A DNA stretch of 51,581 nt from CAYLNM01 sp964385045 (lineage in GTDB: Bacteria; Planctomycetota; Phycisphaerae; Phycisphaerales; SM1A02): NCBI GenBank assembly GCA_964385045.1, contig CAYLNM010000016.1, positions 1 to 51,581 on the forward strand. Direction: 5' to 3'. The notes beneath the pieces were generated by a model. It was not told where the DNA came from, searched no databases, and saw nothing but the letters and a program-made list of their open reading frames with translations. The translations under genes and the position numbers were made by a program. Positions 1-8,996 of the stretch are shown here, piece by piece (position 1 is the stretch's first letter; each line of letters begins with the position of its first letter).

Positions 1-164
1 CGGGCACCGGGGGGCTCCGGAGGGGGCCGAAGGTCGAACGAGGCGGCGGGGTTGCGGGGCGGCGGCCGCCGGCACCGCGCCGCGGCGTCCGCGGCCACGG
101 ACGCACGCGGCCGGGCGGTCGAGGATACTGGCGGACCCGTTCGCCCCGCCCCGGAGACCCCGCC

Positions 165-1103
165 ATGCCGCCCGCCGACGCCCCGGACGCCCCGGACGCC
201 CCGGACGCCCCCGCCCCCGGCTCCGCGTCCGCCGCCGATCCGGTCCGCTACGCCCGGATCATGGCCGCCACCGACGGATCCGACGCCGCCCGCACCGCGG
301 TCGAGCGGGCGATCGAGCTCGCCGAGGCCCACGCCGCGTCGATCGAGCTGGTGCACGTCACCGACGAGCAGCTCGCCCGCCTCGAGCCCCGGGCCTACGC
401 CCGCGAGGTGGACGAGGCGTGCCGGCCGCTCGAGGAGGCGGCGGCGGCGCGGGACGTCCCGATCACGCGGCACGTGGTGCCGGGCCGGGCCTCCACCGTG
501 CTCGTGGAGCGGGCCGCCACCCTCGGCGTGGACCTCGTGGTGCTGGGGGCCCGGGGCCGCACCGCCTTCGACCGCCTGCTGCTTGGCAGCGTCACCGACC
601 GCGTCATCCGCCGCGCCCCGCGGCCGGTCCTCGTCGTCCATCCGGGCGACGTCCACGCGATGAGCGACGTCCGCACCGTGCTCGCGGGGATCGACTTCTC
701 GGAGCACGCGGCCGCGGTGCTGCGGGAGGCTCGCCGGCTCCTCGCGGCCCGGTCGGGCCCGGGGGTGCTCGAGCTCGTCCACGCCGACGCCTTCGGCGCC
801 GACCCGATGGTCCACGGGGCCCGGGCGGCGGGCGGCGGAGCGGACGGCGATCGCACGGCGGACCTGCACCGGCGGATGGAGGAGCTCGCGGCGTCGATCC
901 GCGTCCCGGACCTCGCGGTCGAGGCATGCGTCGACGCCCTCTATCCGGTGGACCTGCTCGACCGCGAGGCGCGGCAGCGATCGGCCGACGTGATCGTCGT
1001 CGGCCGCAGCGGACGCGGGAACCTCGAGCGGCTGCTGCTGGGCTCGGTGGCCCAGCGGGTGGTGGAGCACGCCCGCTGCCCGGTGGTCGTGGCGGGTCCG
1101 TGA
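165..1103 (+). CDS. Universal stress protein with two tandem USP domains
   Basis: The 312-residue protein holds two UspA-like domains, at about residues 27-165 and 167-312. Each ends in the ATP-binding signature of the family, seen here as GARGRTAFDRLLLGSVTD and GRSGRGNLERLLLGSVAQ. Such tandem USPs are cytoplasmic nucleotide-binding stress proteins, and the exact stress cannot be read from sequence. The N-terminus carries a low-complexity DAP repeat (9-bp DNA unit repeated about four times near 178-213). The ATG at 165 is preceded by a GGAG about 8 bases upstream, and a GATACT hexamer at 124-129 could be its -10 element. The stop overlaps the GTG start of the next gene, so the two are probably translated as a pair. 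Confidence 0.9.
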   Translation: MPPADAPDAPDAPDAPAPGSASAADPVRYARIMAATDGSDAARTAVERAIELAEAHAASIELVHVTDEQLARLEPRAYAREVDEACRPLEEAAAARDVPITRHVVPGRASTVLVERAATLGVDLVVLGARGRTAFDRLLLGSVTDRVIRRAPRPVLVVHPGDVHAMSDVRTVLAGIDFSEHAAAVLREARRLLAARSGPGVLELVHADAFGADPMVHGARAAGGGADGDRTADLHRRMEELAASIRVPDLAVEACVDALYPVDLLDREARQRSADVIVVGRSGRGNLERLLLGSVAQRVVEHARCPVVVAGP

Positions 1104-2914
1104 GCGGGCCCGCGTCCGAGTCCGGGCCGGGGGGCGCGGCGGGCCGCGCGCCCGACCGCGCGCCCGACCGCGCATTGGTTCCCGAGTCCGAGCCCGAGCC
1201 GTCCTCCGGCCCGCCGTCCGCCGCCGCGGTGCGGGCCGCGACCGACCGGCTGCGGGCGACGCTCGCCCGGCCGGCGACCTGGGGGGTGTTCGGCGCGGAC
1301 GCGGGCGACGTGACCGGCCGCGGCGAGCCGGCCCGGGTCCTCGAGACGCACGGGGCGGTGCTCGGCTTCGCGGGCGACCGCGTCCTCAAGGTCAAGAAGC
1401 CGGTGGACCTCGGGTTCTTCGACTTCACGACGCCCGAGCGGCGACGGCACTTCGTCCGCGAGGAGGTGCGGCTCAATCGCCGGCTCGCGGGACGGATCTA
1501 TCTCGGCGTCGCCCCGATCCTCGAGCGGGACGGCGAGCTGGTGGCCGGCGCCCCGCGGGAGCCCGCCGACGCCCTGCCCACCGGCGCCGAGTCGGACGGC
1601 GGCGTCGTGGTCGACCACGCGGTCGCGATGGTGCGGCTGCCCGAGGAGGGCATGCTCGGCCGCCGCCTCGAGGCGGGCACCGTGACCGACGAGGACCTGG
1701 TGCGGATCGCCCGCCGCATCGCCCGCTTCCACGCCTCGGCCCGGCGCGACGAGCGGACGGCGGCGCTCGCCCGGCCGGCCACGGTGCGGCGCGAGCTGCT
1801 CGAGAACGCGGATCAGCTCGGCGAGCGCCTGCGCGGCGGGGCGGCGGATGCGATGACGCCCGCCCGGCTCGCCCGCGTGCGGCGGTGGCTGACGGAGCGG
1901 CTCGACGCCCTCGCCCCGGTGCTCGACGCCCGCGTGGACGCCGGCCGGGCGTGCGAGGGCCACGGCGACCTGCACGGCGGGAACCTCTGCTTGCTCGGTC
2001 CCGGCGAGGACGACGTCGTGGCCTTCGACTGCATCGAGTTCGAGGAGGCCTACCGCTGCGGAGACCCGGCGCGGGAGATGGGCTTCCTCGCGATGGACCT
2101 CGACGCCCGCGGCGGGCGGTGGGCGGCCGACCGGCTGCTCGCGGCGTACGCCGAGGCGGCGGGCGACCCGGACCTGCCGGGGCTCGTCGATCCCTTCGTC
2201 GTCCACTACGCGCTGGTGCGGGCGAAGATCGCGGCGATCACGGCCGAGGATGCGGCCGCCTCGGGGGACGACGGGGCTCGGCGCACGCAGCTCGCGGATC
2301 TGCGGCGGTACGGCGAGATCGCGGTGCGGGTCGCGGCAGGGCCGGCGGTCGTGCTCATGTGCGGCCTTCCCGGCACCGGCAAGAGCTGGCTCGGCGGCCT
2401 GATCGCCGAGCGACTGCGGGCCCGCACGATCCGCAGCGACGTGGAGCGCAAGCGGCTGTTCGGCATCGAGCCGACCGACCGAACGCCCGAGTCGCAGCGG
2501 GACGCCGTGTACTCGGCCGAGGCGACGCGGCGGACCTACGACCGGCTGATCGAGGGCGCGGAGGCGGCCATCCGGGACCGGCGCGACGTCGTCCTCGACG
2601 CGACCTACGGCCGGCGGGCGGAGCGGGACCGCGCAGTGGCGGCGATCGAGCGGGCCGGCGGCATCTGGGTGCTCGTCCATGCGGATCCGCCGCCGGACGT
2701 CGTCCGGCAGTGGCTCGCGGAACGGACGGGCGACGCGGCCGAGGTCTCCGACGCCGACCTCGCGGTGCACGAGCGGGCGCGGGCCGACTTCGAGCCGCCG
2801 GAGGAGGTGCCGGCCGCGCGGCGGGTGACGATGCGCGAGCCGGAGGACGCCGAGGGCGTGCCCGCGGCGGTGCTGGCGGCCCTCGAGCGGACGCTCGGCG
2901 ACCCCGAGGCCTGA
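1100..2914 (+). CDS. Bifunctional APH-like kinase / AAA P-loop kinase protein
   Basis: This is a 604-residue two-part protein. The N-terminal two thirds resemble the aminoglycoside-phosphotransferase/choline-kinase fold, with catalytic HGDLHGGN at H288-D290 and a following FDCIEFE metal-binding segment. The C-terminal part is a small P-loop kinase of the zeta-toxin/gluconate-kinase type, with GLPGTGKSW (Lys about 428). Proteins of this architecture (COG2187 plus COG0645) often neighbour universal stress proteins, as here. Their substrate is unknown, so antibiotic resistance should not be assumed. The GTG at 1100 overlaps the USP stop (GTGA). An open frame extends further upstream, but it lies inside the USP gene and shows no family similarity. 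The 3' end is repeated downstream. Confidence 0.82.
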   Translation: MSGPASESGPGGAAGRAPDRAPDRALVPESEPEPSSGPPSAAAVRAATDRLRATLARPATWGVFGADAGDVTGRGEPARVLETHGAVLGFAGDRVLKVKKPVDLGFFDFTTPERRRHFVREEVRLNRRLAGRIYLGVAPILERDGELVAGAPREPADALPTGAESDGGVVVDHAVAMVRLPEEGMLGRRLEAGTVTDEDLVRIARRIARFHASARRDERTAALARPATVRRELLENADQLGERLRGGAADAMTPARLARVRRWLTERLDALAPVLDARVDAGRACEGHGDLHGGNLCLLGPGEDDVVAFDCIEFEEAYRCGDPAREMGFLAMDLDARGGRWAADRLLAAYAEAAGDPDLPGLVDPFVVHYALVRAKIAAITAEDAAASGDDGARRTQLADLRRYGEIAVRVAAGPAVVLMCGLPGTGKSWLGGLIAERLRARTIRSDVERKRLFGIEPTDRTPESQRDAVYSAEATRRTYDRLIEGAEAAIRDRRDVVLDATYGRRAERDRAVAAIERAGGIWVLVHADPPPDVVRQWLAERTGDAAEVSDADLAVHERARADFEPPEEVPAARRVTMREPEDAEGVPAAVLAALERTLGDPEA

Positions 2915-3064
2915 GCGTCGCGGCCCACGGCCCTCGAGCGGACGCTCGGCGACCCCGAGGCCTGAGCGTCGCGGCCCACGGCCCTCGAGCGGGCGCGCGG
3001 CGACCGGGGGGGGCCTGAGCGGCGTTGCTCACGGCCCTCGACCCGGCGCAGGGCGACCCGGGGG
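2878..3064. repeat. 51-bp tandem repeat copying the end of the kinase gene
   Basis: The last codons and stop of the preceding gene (unit starting at 2878) are repeated at 2929 with a period of 51 bp and almost no change. A diverged third copy starts at 2980 and a partial fourth at 3033 (spacing 53). Each of the first three units carries its own TGA, so only the first copy is translated. The period is a multiple of three, so expansion inside the coding part would stay in frame. Confidence 0.85.
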
Positions 3065-3216
3065 GACGCGAGCCGCGGGGTGACCGCCGCCGGAGTGCCA
3101 CCGGCGCCACGGCGCCCGAGCCCCGGTCGGTCGCCCGCCGCCGCGTGCCTCGCCCGATCCGCGGACCGGCCGGGTCCGGGCTTCTCGGGCCCGCGGGAGC
3201 CCGTCCGCCGCCGGCC

Positions 3217-3222
3217 TACAGT
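3217..3222 (+). promoter_or_regulatory. Probable -10 element (TACAGT), leaderless start
   Basis: TACAGT lies 5 bases before the ATG at 3228 in an otherwise extremely GC-rich stretch, and there is no Shine-Dalgarno sequence between them. A sigma70-type -10 here would start transcription at or next to the ATG. No convincing -35 is visible. This is an inference from position and base composition. Confidence 0.4.
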
Positions 3223-3227
3223 CCGCC

Positions 3228-4430
3228 ATGCCCGCCCCCGCCGCGGTTCCCGTGGGCGGGTTCGGTCCGGCCGATCCCGTCGTCCTCACCGGCTCCGGAC
3301 TCCACGTGCCGTCCGGCGGCTTCCACGTGGACCCGTGGGAGCCGGTGGAGCGGGCGGTGATCACCCACGGCCACGCCGACCACGCGGTCCGGGGCTGCCG
3401 GTCGTACTGCTGCACGCCCGAGACCGAGGCGATCCTCCGCGTGCGGCTCGGACGCGACATCCACGTCGAGCCGCTGCCCCTCGGCGAGTCCCGCACCGTC
3501 GGCGACGCCCGGATCTCGCTGCATCCCGCCGGCCACGTCCTCGGCTCGGCCCAGGTGCGGATCGACGCCCCGCGCACCGGGGCCGCGGGCCGCGAGACGT
3601 GGGTCGTCAGCGGCGACTACGCCACCCGGCCCAATCCCACGTGCACCGCGTTCGAGCCGATGCGGTGCGATGTCTTCGTCTCCGAGTGCACCTTCGGGCT
3701 GCCGGTCTACCGCTGGCCCGACGCCCCCGACGTCGCCCGCGAGCTCAACGCGTGGTGGGCGGCCAACGCCGACCGCGGTCGCACGTCGGTCGTCTTCGCC
3801 TACGCCCTCGGCAAGGCCCAGCGGGTGATGGCGATGCTCGACCGCGCCATCGGCCCCGTCCTCGTCCACGGCGCGATGCGGCGGATCACCGCCGTCTACC
3901 GCGAGCTCGGCGTCGACCTGCCCGAGACGCCGCACGCGACCGCGGCCACGATCCGCGCCGCCCGCGGCCGGGCCCTCGTGGTCGCGCCGCCCTCGGCCGG
4001 CGGCAGCCCGTGGCTGCGACGCTTCGACCCCGCGTCCACCGCCTTCGCCTCCGGCTGGATGCGGGTGCGCGGCACGCGGCGACGCCGGGCCGCCGACCGC
4101 GGCTTCGTGCTGTCGGACCACGCCGACTGGGACGGACTGCTCGAGGCGATCGCGGCCACCGGAGCCGAGCGGATCGGCGTGACCCACGGCTCGGTGGAGG
4201 TCATGGCCCGCCGGCTCGCCGAGCTCGGGCACGAGACCGCGATCTATCCCACGCGCTACGAGGCCACCTTCGAGGGCGAGCTCGCGGCGGACGACGGCGG
4301 GGGCACGGATCCGGAGGAGGACGGCGATGCGCCCGGCGCCGGTGCGGGCGGCGCCGACCATGCGGACGACACGCACGACACGGCCGCCGTCGACCGCCCG
4401 AGCGCAGACGAGGCGGAGCGATCCTCGTGA
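3228..4430 (+). CDS. DNA ligase-associated MBL-fold exonuclease
   Basis: The 400-residue metallo-beta-lactamase-fold protein is of the ligase-associated exonuclease type (TIGR04122-like, related to the SNM1/CPSF73 group). The metal-binding motif HGHADH is at residues 47-52. Further signatures are the HPAGHVLGSAQ segment, SGDY, and a late SDHADWDGL motif. It probably trims DNA ends before ligation. The C-terminal tail of about 50 residues is acidic and low-complexity, outside the usual fold. It is the first gene of the four-gene repair cluster, and its stop overlaps the GTG start of the ligase by four bases. Confidence 0.9.
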   Translation: MPAPAAVPVGGFGPADPVVLTGSGLHVPSGGFHVDPWEPVERAVITHGHADHAVRGCRSYCCTPETEAILRVRLGRDIHVEPLPLGESRTVGDARISLHPAGHVLGSAQVRIDAPRTGAAGRETWVVSGDYATRPNPTCTAFEPMRCDVFVSECTFGLPVYRWPDAPDVARELNAWWAANADRGRTSVVFAYALGKAQRVMAMLDRAIGPVLVHGAMRRITAVYRELGVDLPETPHATAATIRAARGRALVVAPPSAGGSPWLRRFDPASTAFASGWMRVRGTRRRRAADRGFVLSDHADWDGLLEAIAATGAERIGVTHGSVEVMARRLAELGHETAIYPTRYEATFEGELAADDGGGTDPEEDGDAPGAGAGGADHADDTHDTAAVDRPSADEAERSS

Positions 4431-6094
4431 AGCGCTTCGTCCGGCTCTACCGCGCCCTCGACGGCACCACCCGCACGAGCGAGAAGCTCGCCGCGATCCG
4501 TGCGTACCTCGAGGAGGCCCCGGCGGCCGACGCGGCGTGGGCGGTCTGGTTCCTCGCCGGCGGGCGGTTCAAGCGGGCCTTCACCGGGCCGCGGCTGCGC
4601 GACTGGGTGGCCGAGGCCTCGGGGCACCCGCGGTGGCTGATCGGCGAGTGCTACGACGCGGTCGGCGACCTCGCCGAGACGGTCGCCCTGCTGCTGCCCC
4701 CGGTGGACCGACCGTTCGACGAGCCGCTGCACGAGCTCGTCGCGCGGCGCATCGCGCCGCTGCCGGAGCTCGACGAGGACGGGCGACGCGCCCTGTTCCT
4801 CGACGCCTGGCGCACCCTGCCCTCCGACGCATGCTTCGTGTGGCTCAAGCTCGTGACCGGGGCCTTCCGGGTGGGCGTGCAGCGGACGCTGCTCACCCGC
4901 GCCCTCGCCGAGCACGCGGGGGTGGACCGGGCGGTGATGGCCCACCGGATCATGGGCGGGATCGACCCCACGCCCGACGGACTCGCGCGGCTGCTCGCCC
5001 CCGAGACCGAGGCGGGCGGCGGCGTCGTGCCGTACCCCTTCTTCCTCGCCTCGCCGCACGAGACGGATCCCGCGCGGCTCGGCGACCCGGCCGAGTGGCT
5101 CTTCGAGTGGAAGTGGGACGGCATCCGGGCCCAGCTCGTCCGCCGCGGCGCCGACGCGATGGTCTGGTCGCGGGGCGAGGAGGCGATCGACCGTGCGTTC
5201 CCCGAGATCGCGGCCCTCGCCCGGCGGCTGCCCGACGGCACGGTGGTGGACGGCGAGCTGCTGGCGTGGGAGGACGGCCGGCCGCTGCCCTTCACGCTCC
5301 TGCAGCAGCGGCTCAATCGCCGGCAGGTCGAGCTCATGCTCTTCGCCGACGTCCCGGTGCGCTTCCTCGCGTTCGACCTGCTGGAGGCCGGCGGGGTCGA
5401 CCTGCGGGAGCGGCCGCTGGAGACGCGGCGGGCGCGGCTGGCGGGCCTGGTCGCGGACCTCGCGGCCGACGACGAGCCCATCGTCCTCAGCGAGCCGCTC
5501 GCGGTCGACGGGTGGGCCGACGCCGCGGCCCTGCGGGACGAGTCGCGGGCGATGGGCACCGAGGGGCTGATGCTCAAGCGTCGCGGCAGTCCGTACCGCG
5601 GCGGCCGCGTGCGCGGCGACTGGTGGAAGTGGAAGGTCGAGCCGTTCACCGTCGACGCCGTGATCGTCGCCGCCCAGCGGGGGCACGGCCGCCGCGCGAG
5701 CCTGCTCAGCGACTACACGTTCGCGGTCTGGGAGGGCGAGGAGCTCGTCCCGGTGGCCAAGGCCTACATCGGCCTGACGGACGAGGAGATGCGGCAGGTC
5801 GACCGTCATCTGCGCCGCACGACGACCGCCCGGCGGGGGGCGTACCGGCAGGTGGACCCGCAGCTGGTCTTCGAGCTCGCGTTCGAGGGGATCCAGGCCT
5901 CGGACCGGCACCGGTCGGGCGTCGCCCTGCGGTTCCCGCGGATGAACCGCTGGCGGACGGACAAGTCGCCCGAGGAGGCGGATCGGCTGGAGACGCTTCG
6001 CGCCCTGCTGGCGGAGCAGCAGCGGCGGGGGGCCGCGGTCGGTCCCGGCGTCGGGCGATCCCGCCGCGGCGACGGCGCGGAGGCCGGCCGATGA
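4427..6094 (+). CDS. ATP-dependent DNA ligase (cluster-associated type)
   Basis: The 555-residue ATP-dependent DNA ligase carries motif I as EWKWDGIR, with the adenylated lysine at K229. It also has motif III (VDGELLAW), motif IV (TEGLMLKRR) and motif V (WWKWK), followed by an OB-fold domain. The N-terminal alpha-helical DNA-binding domain (about residues 1-200) matches the ligases found beside Lhr-type helicases. It seals nicks using ATP, in addition to the NAD-dependent LigA that most bacteria carry elsewhere. The start is the GTG at 4427 in a GTGA overlap with the exonuclease. The same open frame continues upstream but only as antisense-like filler. The end overlaps the helicase start (ATGA). 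Confidence 0.93.
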   Translation: MKRFVRLYRALDGTTRTSEKLAAIRAYLEEAPAADAAWAVWFLAGGRFKRAFTGPRLRDWVAEASGHPRWLIGECYDAVGDLAETVALLLPPVDRPFDEPLHELVARRIAPLPELDEDGRRALFLDAWRTLPSDACFVWLKLVTGAFRVGVQRTLLTRALAEHAGVDRAVMAHRIMGGIDPTPDGLARLLAPETEAGGGVVPYPFFLASPHETDPARLGDPAEWLFEWKWDGIRAQLVRRGADAMVWSRGEEAIDRAFPEIAALARRLPDGTVVDGELLAWEDGRPLPFTLLQQRLNRRQVELMLFADVPVRFLAFDLLEAGGVDLRERPLETRRARLAGLVADLAADDEPIVLSEPLAVDGWADAAALRDESRAMGTEGLMLKRRGSPYRGGRVRGDWWKWKVEPFTVDAVIVAAQRGHGRRASLLSDYTFAVWEGEELVPVAKAYIGLTDEEMRQVDRHLRRTTTARRGAYRQVDPQLVFELAFEGIQASDRHRSGVALRFPRMNRWRTDKSPEEADRLETLRALLAEQQRRGAAVGPGVGRSRRGDGAEAGR

Positions 6095-8871
6095 GCCGGA
6101 CGACGACCGACGGGCCGCGGCGCCGTGGTCGCGGACGGCGGCGACGCGGCGAGACGGCCGCGGCCCCCGTGTCGAGCCCGGGCCGGACCGCGGTCGAGGG
6201 CTGGTTCGCCGCCCGCGGCTGGACGCCCTTCGACTTCCAGCACGCGACCTGGGACGCCTACGCCGCCGGCCGCAGCGGCCTGCTCCACGCCCCGACCGGC
6301 ATGGGCAAGACGTGGGCGGTGTGGGGCGGACCGCTCGCGGGATGGATGGACGCCCACGGGGTGCCGGCGCCGCCCGAGCCGGCGCCGCCCGAGCCGGCGC
6401 CGCCCGAGCCGGCGCCCCCGGCCGAGTCGCCCGCGCCGCCGGCGTCGCCGGCGTCGCCGGCGTCGCCGGAGTCGCCGGAGTCCGCGGAGTCGCCCGAGCC
6501 GCCGGCGTCCGCGGGGGCCGCCACCGCCGCCACCACCGGCACCACGCCCGGCGCCGGCGAGCCCGAGACCCCGCGGGCGGCGGCCGCCCGCCGCCGCCGC
6601 GCGGCCCCCATCAGCGTCCTCTGGCTCACCCCGCTGCGGGCCCTCGCGGGCGACACCGCCCGCAACCTCGCCGAGCCGGTGCGCGACCTCGGCCTGCCGT
6701 GGACGATCGAGACCCGGACCGGCGACACGCCGGCGTCGCTCAAGCAGAAGCAGCGGGACCGCCTGCCCACGGCGCTCGTGACGACGCCGGAGAGCCTGTC
6801 GTTGCTGCTCAGCTACCCCGGCGCGGCCGAGCGCTTCGCCACCCTCGAGTGCGTGGTCGCCGACGAATGGCACGAGCTGATGGGCTCCAAGCGGGGCGTG
6901 CAGGCGGAGCTGTGCCTCGCGCGGCTGCGGGCGATCCGCCCCGACCTGCGGATCTGGGGCGTCTCGGCCACGCTCGGCAACCTCGACGAGGCGAAGGCGG
7001 TGCTGCTCGGGCCGCGGCGCGCGGGGGACGGCGTCCTCGTCGAGGGCCGGCAGCCCAAGGCGGTCGAGGTCGAGACCCTGCGGCCGGCCGACCTCGAGCG
7101 GTTCCCGTGGGCCGGGCACCTCGGCCTCCGCATGCTCGAGGACGTCCTGGCCCGGATCGAGGCCGCGCGGTCCACGCTCGTCTTCACGAACACCCGCTCG
7201 CAGGCCGAGCTGTGGTTCCAGGCGATCCTGCGGGCCCGCCCCGAGTGGATGGGACGCATCGCGATCCACCATGGCTCGGTCGACCGCGGGGCTCGCGGCG
7301 ACGTGGAGCGGATGCTCCGCGAGGGCGAGCTCGCCTGCGTGGTGTGCACGAGCAGCCTCGACCTCGGCGTCGACTTCTCGCCGGTAGATCAGGTGATCCA
7401 GGTCGGCAGCCCCAAGGGCGTCGCCCGGCTGCTGCAGCGGGCCGGCCGCAGCGGCCACGCTCCCGGCCGGGTGAGCCGGGTCGTCGGCGTGCCCACCAAC
7501 GCGGTCGAGCTGATCGAGTTCGCCGCCGCCCGCGACGCGGTGGCGGCGGGGCGGGTCGAGGCCCGGCGGCCCGCGGGCCAGTCGATGGACGTCCTCGTGC
7601 AGCACCTCGTCACCATCGCCCTCGGCGATGGCTTCACCGAGGACGCGATGCGGGAGGAGGTCCGCTCGACCCACGCCTTCGCCGGGCTCACCGACGAGGC
7701 CTGGCGGTGGGCCCTGGACTTCGTGGTGCAGGGCGGGGCGTGCCTGCAGGCCTATCCGCAGTACCGGAAGGTCGACGTCGACGAGGAGGGCGTGCACCGG
7801 GTCACCCAGACCGCGGTCGGGCGCCTGCACCGGATGTCGATCGGCACCATCACGAGCGACGGGGCCCTGCAGGTCAAGGTGCGGGGCGGTCGCACCCTCG
7901 GCACCATCGAGGAGTCGTTCGTGACGCGGCTGCGGACCGGCGACCGGTTCGTCTTCGCGGGCCGGGTGCTCGAGCTCGTCCGCATCCGCGAGATGACGGC
8001 CGAGGTCAAGGCCGCCACGCGGCGGCGGGGCAGCGTCCCGCGCTGGAACGGCGGCCGCAGCCCCCTCTCGACGCAGCTGGCCGAGATGGTCCGGACGAAG
8101 CTCCAGGCGGCCCGCGACGGAGTCTTCGACGACGCCGAGATGGCCTGCGTGCGGCCGATCCTCGAGCTGCAGGCCCGCTGGTCGATCATCCCCGGGAGGG
8201 ACGAGCTGCTGGTTGAGCGCACGCCGTACCGCGGCGCGTTCCACGCCTTCTGCTTCACGTTCGCGGGTCGGCTCGCCAACGAGGGGCTCGCCGCCCTCGT
8301 CGCCCACCGCATCACGCGGCGCCGGCCGTGCTCGATCAGCGTCACCGCCAACGACCACGGGATCGAGCTCATGGCCGATGAGCCGTTCCCCGCCGAGGAG
8401 GAGGACTGGCGGGGCTACCTGACGCCCGAGGGCCTGGTGGACGATCTGCTCGGGGCGCTCGACGCCTCGCAGCTCGCGCGGCGGCACTTCCGCGAGATCG
8501 CGCGGGTGGCGGGGCTGGTGATCCAGGGCTTCCCGGGCCGGGCCAAGCCGGCGCGGCAGCTGCAGGCCTCGAGCGAGCTGTTCTACGACGTCTTCACCGA
8601 CTTCGACCCCGGCAACCGGCTGCTTCGGCAGGCGAAGGACGAGGTGCTGGAGCGGGAGCTGGACGTTCGGCGGATGCGGGGCGTGCTCGATCGGATCGCG
8701 GGCGAACGGCTTCGGGTCGTGGACACGAAGCGGTTCAGTCCGCTGGCGTTCCCGCTCTACGCCGAGCGGATCCGCGGCCAGCAGCTCTCCAGCGAGGACT
8801 GGGTGCAGCGGGTGCAGAAGATGGTGGTGCAGCTCGAGTCGGCGGCGGAGCGGGGACGCGGCGGGCGTTGA
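6091..8871 (+). CDS. Ligase-associated DEXH helicase, Lhr-Core type
   Basis: This 926-residue superfamily 2 helicase is of the ligase-associated Lhr type (TIGR04121-like). Motif I is PTGMGKTW (K73), motif Ia TPLRALAGD, the DEWH box D258-H261, motif III SATLGN, motif V SSLDLGVDFSPVDQVIQVGSP, and motif VI QRAGRSGH. The Lhr-specific C-terminal winged-helix and beta-barrel domains follow. It is presumed to unwind or strand-displace nucleic acid during repair with the neighbouring ligase and nucleases. Oddly, about 80 Pro/Ala/Glu/Ser-rich residues (about 91-171) sit between motifs I and Ia, including three exact 15-bp units. The start ATG at 6091 overlaps the ligase stop (ATGA). Confidence 0.92.
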   Translation: MSRTTTDGPRRRGRGRRRRGETAAAPVSSPGRTAVEGWFAARGWTPFDFQHATWDAYAAGRSGLLHAPTGMGKTWAVWGGPLAGWMDAHGVPAPPEPAPPEPAPPEPAPPAESPAPPASPASPASPESPESAESPEPPASAGAATAATTGTTPGAGEPETPRAAAARRRRAAPISVLWLTPLRALAGDTARNLAEPVRDLGLPWTIETRTGDTPASLKQKQRDRLPTALVTTPESLSLLLSYPGAAERFATLECVVADEWHELMGSKRGVQAELCLARLRAIRPDLRIWGVSATLGNLDEAKAVLLGPRRAGDGVLVEGRQPKAVEVETLRPADLERFPWAGHLGLRMLEDVLARIEAARSTLVFTNTRSQAELWFQAILRARPEWMGRIAIHHGSVDRGARGDVERMLREGELACVVCTSSLDLGVDFSPVDQVIQVGSPKGVARLLQRAGRSGHAPGRVSRVVGVPTNAVELIEFAAARDAVAAGRVEARRPAGQSMDVLVQHLVTIALGDGFTEDAMREEVRSTHAFAGLTDEAWRWALDFVVQGGACLQAYPQYRKVDVDEEGVHRVTQTAVGRLHRMSIGTITSDGALQVKVRGGRTLGTIEESFVTRLRTGDRFVFAGRVLELVRIREMTAEVKAATRRRGSVPRWNGGRSPLSTQLAEMVRTKLQAARDGVFDDAEMACVRPILELQARWSIIPGRDELLVERTPYRGAFHAFCFTFAGRLANEGLAALVAHRITRRRPCSISVTANDHGIELMADEPFPAEEEDWRGYLTPEGLVDDLLGALDASQLARRHFREIARVAGLVIQGFPGRAKPARQLQASSELFYDVFTDFDPGNRLLRQAKDEVLERELDVRRMRGVLDRIAGERLRVVDTKRFSPLAFPLYAERIRGQQLSSEDWVQRVQKMVVQLESAAERGRGGR
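6367..6411 (+). repeat. 15-bp in-frame tandem repeat in the helicase insert
   Basis: Three consecutive identical 15-base units encode Ala-Pro-Pro-Glu-Pro, followed by shorter SPASPE-type repeats to about 6510. All units are in frame, so copy number can change without breaking the helicase. Confidence 0.85.
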
Positions 8872-8984
8872 GCGGAGCGTGGTCGGCGCGACGGGAGGCC
8901 TCGCGGCGATGCCCACCGCCGAGCCCGCATCGTGTTCGCCCGTCACCCACGACGCACGCCCTCGGCCCCGCGTCGCGTGCGACC

Positions 8985-8990
8985 TATCCT
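8985..8990 (+). promoter_or_regulatory. Probable -10 element (TATCCT), leaderless start
   Basis: TATCCT ends 6 bases before the ATG at 8997, and no Shine-Dalgarno sequence intervenes. If used, transcription would start at the ATG, giving the phosphoesterase its own promoter inside the repair cluster. No -35 is recognised. Confidence 0.4.
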
Positions 8991-8996
8991 CCCGCC

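Noticed and set aside
941..2770. 600-residue minus-strand frame opposite the kinase gene
   Set aside because: It is the mirror of a well-supported kinase with no recognisable domain of its own.
1100..2914. Aminoglycoside resistance gene
   Set aside because: The APH-like fold is shared by many kinases. The USP neighbour and P-loop fusion match an uncharacterised stress-linked family instead.
5806..8946. Very long open frame on the minus strand opposite the ligase and helicase
   Set aside because: Long antisense frames are expected at this G+C. The translation is Arg/Gly/Pro/His-rich with no motif, and the plus strand has clear helicase motifs throughout.
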